Source of the DNA: Halopenitus persicus
GTDB lineage: Archaea; Halobacteriota; Halobacteria; Halobacteriales; Haloferacaceae
Length of the DNA: 64,000 bases
NCBI RefSeq assembly: GCF_002355635.1
Contig: NZ_AP017558.1
Location: forward strand, 1,674,001 to 1,738,000
Direction: 5' to 3'
The translations under genes were made by a program, and so were the position numbers. Below, piece after piece: positions 1-7,696 of the stretch. Position 1 is the stretch's first letter; every line of letters starts with the position of its first letter. Under the pieces are notes generated by a model. The model was not told the DNA's origin. It worked only from the letters and a program-made list of their open reading frames with translations, and did not search any database.

Positions 1-443
1 CGGAGAACACGACTGACGTCGAGATGCGGCCGATCGTGTACGACTCCGGCTCCGGAACGACCATCGCGTACACCAGCGGCGCGCTGATTCGTCAGGACGG
101 CGAGCATTCGGTGATGATCCGGGAGCCGAACGTGGTGCTGACGGACGAGCTGGTACTCCTCCCCGTCGTCGCCACGTCGCCGAACGATGCCGGTCCCGTC
201 GGCGGCACGTCCGCCGTCGACGTCCGGACGCGGAGCGCGGGAACCGAGGTGGTCGCCGCGGACGACGGCGCGACCACCGTCGACGTCGAGGTGACCTCGC
301 CGCGCGTCGAGTCGTGGTACCGGTTCCTCGATGGCGAAACGGACGCCGACTGCGAGGCTCCCGTCGACGAGACGGTAACCTGCACGATCGAAACCCAGCG
401 CGTCTACGTGACGGTCGAGCACGTCGACGTGCGGTTCCGGTGA
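1..443 (+). CDS. Secreted/envelope protein, 3' part (DUF7289-like)
   Basis: The reading frame is open from the left window edge, so the gene begins outside; codons start at base 3 and run to the stop at 441-443. The visible ~146 residues are acidic and Thr/Val-rich with no membrane segment, and contain a Tyr-Thr-x-Gly-Ala-Leu segment followed by a beta-rich stretch. This resembles the C-terminal half of haloarchaeal pilin-like proteins classed as DUF7289, which have an N-terminal hydrophobic pilin-type segment (not visible here). Nearby pilin-like genes fit an envelope role. Function is unknown. The internal Met at base 24 is not needed as a start. Confidence 0.7.
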   Translation, partial: ENTTDVEMRPIVYDSGSGTTIAYTSGALIRQDGEHSVMIREPNVVLTDELVLLPVVATSPNDAGPVGGTSAVDVRTRSAGTEVVAADDGATTVDVEVTSPRVESWYRFLDGETDADCEAPVDETVTCTIETQRVYVTVEHVDVRFR

Positions 444-667
444 GGACGTCCGAACCGCGCCGCCCGCTTCGACCACGGTTAAACGGGTCCGGCCGTTAAA
501 AACTCGACTTCACGCCATGGAGAACCCGCCTCACGCCGCGGAGAACCCGGCCCGCGCCGTTGTGAACGGAAAACGAAACGGTGCACGTCCGGTGTGACGA
601 CCGTCAGTACACACCGGACGTATCGGGATCGTCTTCGGATGACGAACGGACATCACTCCGCGAGCAG

Positions 668-1345
668 TCAGGCGATCTTCCGGCTCACGTCGATGGTGAC
701 GTCCGAGGTCAGATCGAGCTCGATCGTGTTCGGGAGCGACTCGCCGCCGCGGAACTTGGGAAGCGAGAGACGGTTCTCGACGCTCCCGCCGCGCAGTTTC
801 GTGACGAGGTCGAAGATGACGTCGGCGTGGTACTCGGTGCGGTCGCGCTGGGCCGGCACGTCGCGCCCGTCGAGACAGTGAAGCAGGGCGATCCCCCCGG
901 TTTCGACCGTTCGCGTCTTGAGGTCGTTCAGGAACGCACGGTACACGTCGTCGTCCGCCGTCTCCAGTGCGTTGATGGGGTCGACGATCAGCATGGACTC
1001 GTCGGTGAGTCCCTCCAGTGCCGACCGCGCGCTGCCGACCGGATCGTCGTCGAGCCGGCGGACGTCGACCGCGTCCGGTGAGGTCCCCGCCCGTTCGAGC
1101 TCGAGTTCGACCTCCGCCGTCGTCCGTTCGGTCGTCAGGTACACCGTCTCTCGGGCGGCGGCCATCTCGTAGAGGAACAGTTCGGACTGGCACGCCGGCG
1201 ACGCCAGCAGCGCGATCGTCCGGCCGGCGGGAATGCCGCCGTCGAGCTTCCGGTCGAGGATGTCGATCCCCGTCGACAGCGTCTCAACCGTCGACTCCTC
1301 CGTCTCCGATTCCTCGTCCTCGAACATGTGGTGCGCTTCGGTCAT
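668..1345 (-). CDS. RecA/KaiC-fold ATPase-like regulator with degenerate Walker A
   Basis: 225 residues. Residues ~22-40 (TGIDILDRKLDGGIPAGR) match the opening of Rad55/KaiC-like domains, and a Walker B-like strand (SMLIVDPIN) lies near residue 118. The P-loop position reads ASPACQSELF instead of GxxGxGKS/T, so ATP binding is doubtful. Haloarchaea carry many such single-domain proteins (DUF7504/HTR-like), often linked to signalling. It stands alone on the minus strand. An AT-rich element at about 1374-1384 (gataactatcc on the minus strand) lies ~33 bp upstream of the chosen start; Met7 is an alternative start. Confidence 0.75.
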   Translation of the reverse strand: MTEAHHMFEDEESETEESTVETLSTGIDILDRKLDGGIPAGRTIALLASPACQSELFLYEMAAARETVYLTTERTTAEVELELERAGTSPDAVDVRRLDDDPVGSARSALEGLTDESMLIVDPINALETADDDVYRAFLNDLKTRTVETGGIALLHCLDGRDVPAQRDRTEYHADVIFDLVTKLRGGSVENRLSLPKFRGGESLPNTIELDLTSDVTIDVSRKIA

Positions 1346-1483
1346 CGCTCGCTCGAAAGACGTCCGTCTCGGGGATAGTTATCCATCGGCTGTTCGGCGG
1401 TCACCGGATGGGGAATGCGTTGCCATCACCGCCTCACTCCGTATAGTTGATGGTTTACGGGACGACAGGCACCGGCATCCGGC

Positions 1484-1508
1484 TCATATAATTCTATTTA
1501 CAAACATA
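1484..1508 (+). promoter_or_regulatory. AT-rich candidate promoter of the pilin gene
   Basis: A marked AT-rich island (TATAATTCTATTTACAAA) sits in otherwise GC-rich DNA between the RecA-like gene and the pilin. If it is a TATA/BRE element, transcription would start near 1525 and leave a leader of about 110 nt before the pilin ATG. No other promoter-like element is visible in this 290-bp gap. Confidence 0.35.
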
Positions 1509-1635
1509 CTGCGGATTCTGGTGGCAAGTAACACCGACTGATGGTCGGTCGTCCGGCGCGGGCCGGTCGTCGTGGCGACGCGCGGCCCGTGTGTCCGGAC
1601 GAACCCGATCACGTCAGGCGGTGTACCAACAACGT

Positions 1636-2034
1636 ATGAACGTACACAAACTCTGGACGGACGATCGCGCCGTGTCGCCGGTGGTCGGCGTCGCGCTGCT
1701 GATCGCCATTACGGTGATCCTCGCGGCCGTCATCGGCGGCGTGGTGCTCGGGCTCGGAACGAGCTCGGCGGACGCACCGCAAGCATCGCTTCAGTTTGAA
1801 TACGACGACGGGACCGATACTATAACGATTTATCACAACGGTGGCGACCCTCTCGGGGATAACGTAGAGGTGAGGGGTAGTGCCCTTGATACTACTCCCC
1901 AGACGATTACGGTCTCGGCTGGTGGGAGTGCCGACGTTAATACTTCTGATGGTACGACCGGCGAAATCGCCGTCGTTTGGATGGATCCGAATAGTGACGA
2001 TGAATCCGTGATCGCCAAATACGACGTCGAATAA
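1636..2034 (+). CDS. Type IV pilin (archaeal pilin/flagellin-like N-terminus)
   Basis: 132 residues from ATG 1636; an in-frame ATG at 1591 would add 15 basic residues unlike pilin leaders. The N-terminus MNVHKLWTDDR is followed by AVSPVVGVALLIAITVIL, the archaeal pilin signature: a short charged leader, a prepilin-peptidase (PibD) site after Arg11, and a hydrophobic helix used for polymer packing and membrane anchoring. The rest is a small acidic beta-rich head. Likely a structural subunit or minor pilin of an adhesion or surface-motility pilus. A decayed paralogous fragment lies just downstream (2087-2239). AT content is visibly higher in the second half of the gene and downstream than in neighbours. 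Confidence 0.88.
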   Translation: MNVHKLWTDDRAVSPVVGVALLIAITVILAAVIGGVVLGLGTSSADAPQASLQFEYDDGTDTITIYHNGGDPLGDNVEVRGSALDTTPQTITVSAGGSADVNTSDGTTGEIAVVWMDPNSDDESVIAKYDVE

Positions 2035-2086
2035 TCCGACATTCGGAATTCCCTTTTTATTTACGGTTGCTAACTTCTGACCGTCC

Positions 2087-2239
2087 ATTACGGCGAGCTT
2101 CGCAACCATCAGCGGCGTGGTGCTCGGATTCGACACGAGCCTCAAGCAGATCAGTTCCACGTATCGCTCCAATCAGTCACGTGCCGACCAGACCTTCAGC
2201 AATGAGGAAGCTTCCCAGCAGGAGTCCCGCTGTCGGTAG
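2087..2239 (+). pseudogene. Decayed pilin fragment
   Basis: In frame 2, this stretch reads ITASFATISGVVLGFDTSLK and continues to a stop at 2237. It aligns with the hydrophobic helix of the intact pilin upstream (ITVILAAVIGGVVLGLGTSS) at both protein and DNA level; the DNA shares the block cggcggcgtggtgctcgg with small differences and one 3-bp gap. The leader peptide and the AVSPVVG segment are absent and there is no start codon. It is most simply the remnant of a tandem pilin duplication. Confidence 0.7.
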
Positions 2240-2375
2240 GGTCCTCCGATCATCGGTCGGTGAGGTTCGACTCCGCGTTTGGCTCCGTCTCCCCGGCGAG
2301 GCCGACGGAAACTGGATCTTTGCCGACTATGCCAAGGATTATCGTTGAGTCCCACGAACGTGCAGGGGACGAGCT

Positions 2376-2744
2376 ATGGTCGACACCGCTACCGACGTGG
2401 AGCTGGACGTCCGGCAGTGGTGGGTCCTGTTCGGCATCGCCCTCTTCCTGCTGGTCCCGCTCGACCTGCTCACGACGCTGATCGCGGTGGCGACGTACGG
2501 TCTCTCGGTCGAGGCGAACCCGGTGATGCGGTGGCACCTCCAGCGGGGACTGCTCGTGACGACGGTGGTGAACCTCGTCGTCGTCGGCGTCTCGGTCGCC
2601 ATGTTCCACCTCGCCATCGAACGGATCCGGGACGTTCCGCCGGGCGAGCGCCGCGTCATCGACGTCGGCGTCACCGTCTGGCTCACCGTTCTGATCGGCG
2701 GCGGCGTCGTCCTCGTCTTCAACAACCTTCTCGTAATCGTCTGA
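2376..2744 (+). CDS. Small membrane protein, DUF5658-like
   Basis: 122 residues with three or four predicted membrane helices (about residues 14-40, 60-80, 98-120). Residues 29-52 contain a D-LLTTLIAV-ATYGLSVEANPVMR pattern (an Asp and a Thr pair in the first helix followed by an E-x-NP turn), typical of the haloarchaeal/bacterial DUF5658 membrane family of unknown function. ATG 2376 begins just before the acidic N-tail. It is monocistronic, with no functional clue from neighbours. Confidence 0.8.
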   Translation: MVDTATDVELDVRQWWVLFGIALFLLVPLDLLTTLIAVATYGLSVEANPVMRWHLQRGLLVTTVVNLVVVGVSVAMFHLAIERIRDVPPGERRVIDVGVTVWLTVLIGGGVVLVFNNLLVIV

Positions 2745-2795
2745 GGGAGCGTTCGCGGGGTTGACCAACGAGCTCCTGATCGCCCGACCGATGGA

Positions 2796-3056
2796 TCAGG
2801 GCGGATCTCGGGAGTCGCGGTACGGGCGCCCGCCGACCAGTGCGAGCGCGTTCAGAACGAGGAGCGCGAAGAACAGCAAACCCGTATCGATGCCCCCGTA
2901 GTCGACGCTGAGAACCACTAGATTGACCCCGGGGAGAACGATCGCCAGCCAGAACGAGAGCGCCGAGAACGCCATCTTGATCCGGTGGCCGTAGTCGAGA
3001 TGACCGAGTCTGTCCACCACCGTGGACGAGAACTCGAATGCTTCCTTGCGGCTCAT
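2796..3056 (-). CDS. Hypothetical two-helix membrane protein
   Basis: 86 residues from ATG 3056 (MSRKEAFEFSSTV). The same frame is open much further upstream, but that extension is Arg/Gly-rich, unlike halophilic proteins. Two hydrophobic helices lie at about residues 27-50 and 56-76, with a short Asp-containing loop between them and a basic C-terminal tail. No family recognised. It faces DUF5658-like gene 2376-2744 convergently. Confidence 0.6.
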   Translation of the reverse strand: MSRKEAFEFSSTVVDRLGHLDYGHRIKMAFSALSFWLAIVLPGVNLVVLSVDYGGIDTGLLFFALLVLNALALVGGRPYRDSRDPP

Positions 3057-3215
3057 TGGCGACTCGTCGGTACGATGGTCCGACAGCGGCTTGGTAAACC
3101 GGACGCTATTCGGTTCCCGACCGGCATCCGGCACGCGGACGGACTGGAACATCGTCCCGGTACCCGAACAGGCACGGGTTTCCAAAGCCCGTGTACGCCG
3201 ATACGTTCGGTGACC

Positions 3216-3833
3216 ATGTCCGACGATACCCGATATTACATCGGCGACCCGCCCCGCCACAGCGACGAGACGACGATGACGGAGTACCGCCTCCGATGGC
3301 CCGAAACCGGCGGGATCAAGACCCTGCTCGAGGTGGCGCTGGTGTACCACCTCGTCACGGTCGCGACGCCGGTCCTGCGTGCCCAGGCCGAGCTACTGAA
3401 CCCGGCGATCGTTCCGGATCCGTTCACGACCGTCCTGTACGCGCTGCTGTGGATCGGGATCGTGGCCGTCGTCGTGTGGCTGTTCCGGTCGGAGTCGCTC
3501 GTCAGTACGCACCGGTTCTACGAGTACGACTCCGTCAGGAGGGACCTCGAGAGCGACCTGCCGGATCGCGGCTGGGTTCGGCGAAACGTCGGGCTCGCCG
3601 TCCTCGGTGGTGGCCTCGCGGGGATGACCTACGAGCGGTTCGTGGCTGCGTTCCTGCACGTGATCGACCTGTTGGTCATCGTTCTCGACGAGTTCCAGTG
3701 GGCACTCACGCTCACCGACGGGCTGTTCGTCGCCGGCTTTCTCGGCGGCTTCACCCTGTTCACGATCGGGGTCGACCGGCTGGTCGTGGGCGCCCTCCGC
3801 AGATACGTTCTCCGCTCTCAGACCCCCTCGTGA
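3216..3833 (+). CDS. Hypothetical multi-pass membrane protein
   Basis: 205 residues from ATG 3216 (MSDDTRYYIGDPPRHS); the longer open frame upstream lacks halophilic composition and is rejected. About four membrane helices are visible (residues ~37-60, ~72-92, ~128-165, ~170-192) flanking an acidic/basic cytosolic segment around 95-125 (STHRFYEYDSVRRDLESD). No family recognised. The stop is followed at once by a C/T-rich tandem repeat. Confidence 0.65.
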   Translation: MSDDTRYYIGDPPRHSDETTMTEYRLRWPETGGIKTLLEVALVYHLVTVATPVLRAQAELLNPAIVPDPFTTVLYALLWIGIVAVVVWLFRSESLVSTHRFYEYDSVRRDLESDLPDRGWVRRNVGLAVLGGGLAGMTYERFVAAFLHVIDLLVIVLDEFQWALTLTDGLFVAGFLGGFTLFTIGVDRLVVGALRRYVLRSQTPS

Positions 3834-3860
3834 ACGCCGTATCCTCTCCCCTCCTTTCCT

Positions 3861-3950
3861 CTCCTTCCCCACCCTATTCTCCCCTTCCCCACCCTATTCT
3901 CCCCTTCCCCACCCTATTCTCCCCTACCCTATTCTCCCCTACCCTATTCT
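3861..3950 (+). repeat. C/T-rich tandem repeat (20 bp x3, then 15 bp x2)
   Basis: Three copies of a 20-bp unit (ccccttccccaccctattct; the first copy has ct for cc) at 3861-3920 are followed by two copies of its shortened 15-bp form (cccctaccctattct) at 3921-3950. The strand is purely pyrimidine-rich with regularly spaced accctattct. It lies between the 3' ends of two convergent genes, so it could affect transcript 3' ends, but it may simply be a slippage-prone minisatellite. Confidence 0.9.
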
Positions 3951-4031
3951 CCCCTGCTCGCTCACGGTCGACGCCGTTCGATCCTTGGAGGTAGGGAGTT
4001 CACGTCCGTCGGTGTGCCCGACGTCGTGGAT

Positions 4032-6146
4032 CTAGCGCTGACTCTTCGCGAAAAGCGGTACGAGCAACAGCAATCCCAAGATCGGTGAGACGACGATGGA
4101 TGACGTACTCGTCCCGTCGGTCTCTCCGGTACCGTCCGTTCCGTCGACGTCAGCGTCGTTCTCATCGGCGTTGGGTTCACCGTCGTCGGCTTCGTCCGCG
4201 TCGTCCTCGCTTCCGTCCGTGTCAGTATCGCCGTCGCCGGCGTCGGATCCGTCCGGTCCGGAGTCGCCGCTCTCGCCTCCGGTGTCTTCGTCGGCGCCGT
4301 CCTCGTTTCCGTCCGTGTTAACGCTGCCGCCGCCGGCGGTGGATCCGCCCTGAGCGAGGTCACCGTTCTCGCCGCCGGTGCCGTCGTCTTCAGTGTCGCC
4401 GTCGTTGGCGGACCCGTCCGGATTGGAGCCCCCGGTCTCGTCCCCGCTGTCGTCACCGTCAGCGTTGGACCCGTCCGGGTCAGAGCCGCCGCTTCCGCCT
4501 TCGTTGTCGGCGTCCTGATCATCGGCGTCTTGATCGTCGTCGTTGTCGGAGCCATCCTGGTTGGAGTCGCCGCTCTCGCCGCCGGTGTCGTCGTCGGCAT
4601 CGTCTTCGTCCTCGCCGTCGTCATCGTTGTCGGACCCGTCTGGGTCGGTGTCGCCGCTCCCGTCTTCGTCGTCTTCGCCGTCCGAATCGTCGTCTCCGTC
4701 GGCGTCGTCTTTGTCTCCGCCGTCTTCGTTGTCACCGTCAGTGTCGGATCCGTCCTGGCCGGAGTCGTCGGAATCGGCCGCCTTGACGGTGAGCGTGTCG
4801 GCGTCGGTTTCGTTCCCGAACGCGGCTTCGATCTCGGTCGTTCCGTTGCTCTCGGCCGTCACCGTTCCGTCGTCGGCGACCGTGGCCACGTCCGTATCGA
4901 GCGCGGTGAGGGTCGCGTTTTCGGTCACGTCTCGCGTCGATGCGTCCGTAAACGTCGCCACGACGGTGATCACCGTTTCCTCGCCCGTTTCGATCTCCGA
5001 CGCATCGAGCGTCGCGTCGATCGATTCGACGGCCGGCTGGCCGACCGTCACGGCGGCGGTATCCGTCTCGTTTTCACTCCGAACCGTGACGGTACCCGTC
5101 CCCACGTCGGTGCTCTCGGTCGCCCAGGCCAGGGATACGGCGGTCGATCCGTTGGCTGAGAGCGTCACCGGCCCGGTGGTGTCGACTGTTTTTCCGTCGA
5201 AATCCGCCAGCGTGACGTTCTGCGTTCCGGCGCGGTCGCCGACGTTCTCGACACGAGCGGTGACGTCGACCGTCTCACCGGCGGCCACCTCGGCCGACGC
5301 GTTCTCGATCGACACCGCGAAGAACGCGGGGTCGGGCTCCGTGACGGTCACCGTCCGTCCGTCGCTCTCGTCGTCGCTCGCTACGGCGATCTCGATCGCC
5401 GGAACGTCGTCGTCGTCGGTTTCGTAGACGAACGAGAGCTCCTCGCTCCGGTTGGCGGACAGCGTCAGGTTCTCCACGTCGTCGACCTGCTCGCCGTCGA
5501 CCAGGAACCGGACGTCTTGGGTCGCTTCGATCTCGCCCACGTTCTCGACCGTCGCCGTCAGGGTGACGTTCTCGGTCGCCGTCACGTTTTCGTCGTAGCG
5601 GTCGATCGACACCGCGAACGTCCCGCCGTCAGCGTCCGACCCACAGCTCACCTCCCTCCGAACGTCCGGTTCGGTCATCGTCCCGGATTCGGTCTCCGTC
5701 TCGTCGTCGCCGGACGCGAACGCCCGGACTTCGTCGATCCGGTTGCAGTGCCCCACGGGAACTTTGAGCCGAAGCGTCCCGGCGGTGAGGTCATCGACGA
5801 CGACGTCGGAACTGCCGTTCCGGTCGTCCGCCGCCGTGACGTCGAACGGATTCGGAACGTCGGTATCGGTCGGCTTGAACAGGTTGATCGTGTCGTTGGT
5901 ATCGCCGGTGAATGCGATCCGGATCCGGTCCACGTCCGTTGTGTCGTCGGTCAGGTTCCAGCTGATGACGACGTCCTTTGGCGCTTCGGGTTCTGTGGGC
6001 TTGATTTCCACGTCGAAGGACTCGAACGCCCCACTCCGGCCAGTTTCGTTCGTCGCTCCCGACAACGGCACGGCCGCCGCCGAGAGCAGTATTAGCGACG
6101 ACAGGAGGATGACCAGACTCCCGTTACGCGGCGTGATTACGGACAC
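4032..6146 (-). CDS. Secreted surface protein: CARDB repeats, Big-2-like domain, Asp/Gly/Ser stalk, C-terminal anchor
   Basis: About 704 residues from GTG 6146, chosen because GGAGG lies 8 nt upstream and the resulting N-terminus (SVITPRNG then a hydrophobic stretch ending AAAVPLSG) is a normal signal peptide. The ATG at 6242 would give a ~40-residue n-region and lies upstream of the likely transcription start. After the signal come a beta-rich domain, two CARDB-type domains (FAVSIDRYDENVTATENV; FAVSIENASAEVAAGETV), a Big-2-like domain (VESIDATLDASEIETG), then ~200 residues of Asp/Gly/Ser repeats with recurring PDGS blocks, and a C-terminal helix SSIVVSPILGLLLLVPLF followed by AKSQR. Many N-glycosylation sequons. 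A cell-surface adhesin or S-layer-associated protein is likely; no PGF-CTERM motif is seen. Confidence 0.8.
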   Translation of the reverse strand: MSVITPRNGSLVILLSSLILLSAAAVPLSGATNETGRSGAFESFDVEIKPTEPEAPKDVVISWNLTDDTTDVDRIRIAFTGDTNDTINLFKPTDTDVPNPFDVTAADDRNGSSDVVVDDLTAGTLRLKVPVGHCNRIDEVRAFASGDDETETESGTMTEPDVRREVSCGSDADGGTFAVSIDRYDENVTATENVTLTATVENVGEIEATQDVRFLVDGEQVDDVENLTLSANRSEELSFVYETDDDDVPAIEIAVASDDESDGRTVTVTEPDPAFFAVSIENASAEVAAGETVDVTARVENVGDRAGTQNVTLADFDGKTVDTTGPVTLSANGSTAVSLAWATESTDVGTGTVTVRSENETDTAAVTVGQPAVESIDATLDASEIETGEETVITVVATFTDASTRDVTENATLTALDTDVATVADDGTVTAESNGTTEIEAAFGNETDADTLTVKAADSDDSGQDGSDTDGDNEDGGDKDDADGDDDSDGEDDEDGSGDTDPDGSDNDDDGEDEDDADDDTGGESGDSNQDGSDNDDDQDADDQDADNEGGSGGSDPDGSNADGDDSGDETGGSNPDGSANDGDTEDDGTGGENGDLAQGGSTAGGGSVNTDGNEDGADEDTGGESGDSGPDGSDAGDGDTDTDGSEDDADEADDGEPNADENDADVDGTDGTGETDGTSTSSIVVSPILGLLLLVPLFAKSQR

Positions 6147-6245
6147 GGATCGACCCTCCGGTGGGAACCCACCGCGTCCTGTTCGGACCGGTTGCCACGA
6201 GGCCGGGCGGTGTCCCCGGAACGAACGCACGAACCGATCCATATC

Positions 6246-6255
6246 ATAGATATTA
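6246..6255 (-). promoter_or_regulatory. TATA-like element of the surface-protein gene
   Basis: On the minus strand this reads taatatctat. Initiation ~25 bp downstream would fall near 6225, inside the longest possible reading frame. This argues for translation from GTG 6146, which has a Shine-Dalgarno sequence and would have a leader of about 80 nt. Confidence 0.45.
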
Positions 6256-6601
6256 CTAGAAAGAAGAACGGGTTAGTAATCCGGCATATGTTCAGCTGTA
6301 GCGCCCGGTTAACCGAACCAGTTGTGCTCTCACACCGAATTACGCCGGATTACGCCGGATTACGATTTCACCTTCGATTCCCCAACCGCGCTGGGTCAGG
6401 ACGTTATGTCTCCATTTACCAAAATTATTATAATTAAATACAGGACGTCCGGAACGGCGCACAACCCCACGCCCGATCGAACGGTTCCTCAGGGTCACCA
6501 AGTCGATCGTCCAGCGCGTCCATCAGCCCCTATGGAAGTCCGGTCACTTGCGGATCTGGGTGTCAAACGGGGGTCGAGCTGCCATTCTTAACGGGATCGC
6601 G
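6256..6601. other. Gene-free stretch with iterated ccggattac motifs and an orphan AT-rich island
   Basis: No credible gene. Three near-tandem copies of attacgccgg/attacg lie at about 6339-6364, and an inverted copy (gtaatccggc) at 6276-6285 is closer to the surface-protein promoter. The set looks like a cluster of protein-binding sites. A second AT-rich island (attattataattaaat, about 6424-6439) is not placed for either flanking gene: the surface gene starts to its left and the HhH gene ends to its right. Confidence 0.5.
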
Positions 6602-7132
6602 TTACCAATCCCCGACCTCGTTCTCGACCCGATATCTCTGGTAGTAGGCTTTCTCCACCGTCCGAAGGTCGAAGTCGCCGGGGTTCCGCTCGCGGAGCTC
6701 CGCGAGGATCTTCGGATAGTCGGTGACTCGCATTCCCCGGTCCTCCCCGAAGAACTCGTGAACGATGTAGCGGTCGCCGATCGCGTAGGCCTCGGGGTCG
6801 GAGAACATCAATACGACCGTTGCCGTCGCGCCGCCGATCCCCGGAATCGACTGCAGCGTCTTCAGTTGGAGCGTCGGATCGTCGACAAGAAACGCCGCCT
6901 CGCTGACGCGCCGGATGAACGCGTCGGGAACGGCGTTCACCTTCTCGACGTTCAGATCCCGTCGTCCCTGCTGACCGTTTAGTTTCCACCGAACCACGTC
7001 CTCGAGCTGCTCGCGGGTGATGTAGCCTTGTTCAGGGAGGACGTCGTTGAGCCGGTCTTCGATCGCTTGCAGGTCCTCGTCGTAGACCTCGTCGTATCGG
7101 TCGCTCCACTCTCGGATCTCGTCAGCGTCCAT
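6602..7132 (-). CDS. Helix-hairpin-helix protein, DNA-glycosylase-like fold
   Basis: 176 residues. The centre holds a helix-hairpin-helix element (LQSIPGIGGATATVVLMF, ~93-110) followed by DPEAYAIGDRYIVHEFFG, the arrangement seen in HhH-GPD base-excision glycosylases, where the HhH is followed by a strand bearing the catalytic Asp. The N-terminal ~80 residues are charged and helical. It lacks a 4Fe-4S cysteine cluster and is shorter than typical glycosylases. It probably binds DNA non-specifically; a repair role is inferred, not shown. Confidence 0.7.
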   Translation of the reverse strand: MDADEIREWSDRYDEVYDEDLQAIEDRLNDVLPEQGYITREQLEDVVRWKLNGQQGRRDLNVEKVNAVPDAFIRRVSEAAFLVDDPTLQLKTLQSIPGIGGATATVVLMFSDPEAYAIGDRYIVHEFFGEDRGMRVTDYPKILAELRERNPGDFDLRTVEKAYYQRYRVENEVGDW

Positions 7133-7224
7133 ACCTATGCAGCGATCGCGCGGGTAATAGACCTCCCGGACCCGAATCGCGCTGAACGTCGTTACGAGCC
7201 GGATTCCGGCTGCTGCACTGGTGG

Positions 7225-7470
7225 ATGCCCCCCTTCTACGAGCTCCGCCCCTCGCCGCTGCTGGCGATCGTCCCGCTCGTCGGGATCTACCTCGCCTATC
7301 GCATCGGGTCGAGCGCCGCCGTCGAGACGGGATCGAACGGCGGTTCGGAGCGGAGCCGTGAGGTGACCCATACCGGATCCGGGTCCGACGGGCGGTCGGA
7401 GGGGTTCGACGCGAGCGATGGGTCCCCGACTGGCTCGGGGTCGAGCCGTGATCGGGGCGTTCGGGAGTAG
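7225..7470 (+). CDS. Small hypothetical protein with one membrane helix
   Basis: 81 residues from ATG 7225. Residues ~8-30 (RPSPLLAIVPLVGIYLAYRI) form one hydrophobic helix; the remainder is a hydrophilic Gly/Ser/Asp tail. No family recognised. The tail ends just before a 21-bp minisatellite. The coding call rests on the helix and the acid-rich composition only. Confidence 0.45.
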   Translation: MPPFYELRPSPLLAIVPLVGIYLAYRIGSSAAVETGSNGGSERSREVTHTGSGSDGRSEGFDASDGSPTGSGSSRDRGVRE

Positions 7471-7481
7471 TTGACCTCGTG

Positions 7482-7628
7482 AGTTCGGGAGGGGCTGGCG
7501 CGAGTTCGGGAGGGGCTGGCGCGAGTTCGGGAGGGGCTGGCGCGAGTTCGGGAGAGGCAGGCGCGAGTTCGGGAGAGGCAGGCGCGAGTTCGGGAGAGGC
7601 AGGCGCGAGTTCGGGAGAGGCAGGCGCC
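7482..7628 (+). repeat. 21-bp minisatellite, seven copies in two sub-types
   Basis: Three copies of agttcgggaggggctggcgc(g) are followed by four of agttcgggagaggcaggcgc(g), the last ending in c: exactly 7 x 21 bp. The two blocks differ at the same two positions, so each block expanded after the variant arose. The 21-bp length keeps an open frame (SSGGAGA repeats) that has no credible start and is not called a gene. It lies 68 bp upstream of the channel-USP gene. Confidence 0.95.
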
Positions 7629-7696
7629 GTGATCCCACGATCGGCGCCTCGACGAGACGGTGACCTTCAAGTCGGCGGGCCCTCAGGGATCGGATA

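Noticed and set aside
7482-7628. CRISPR array
   Set aside because: Units are directly adjacent without unique spacers and no cas genes are near.
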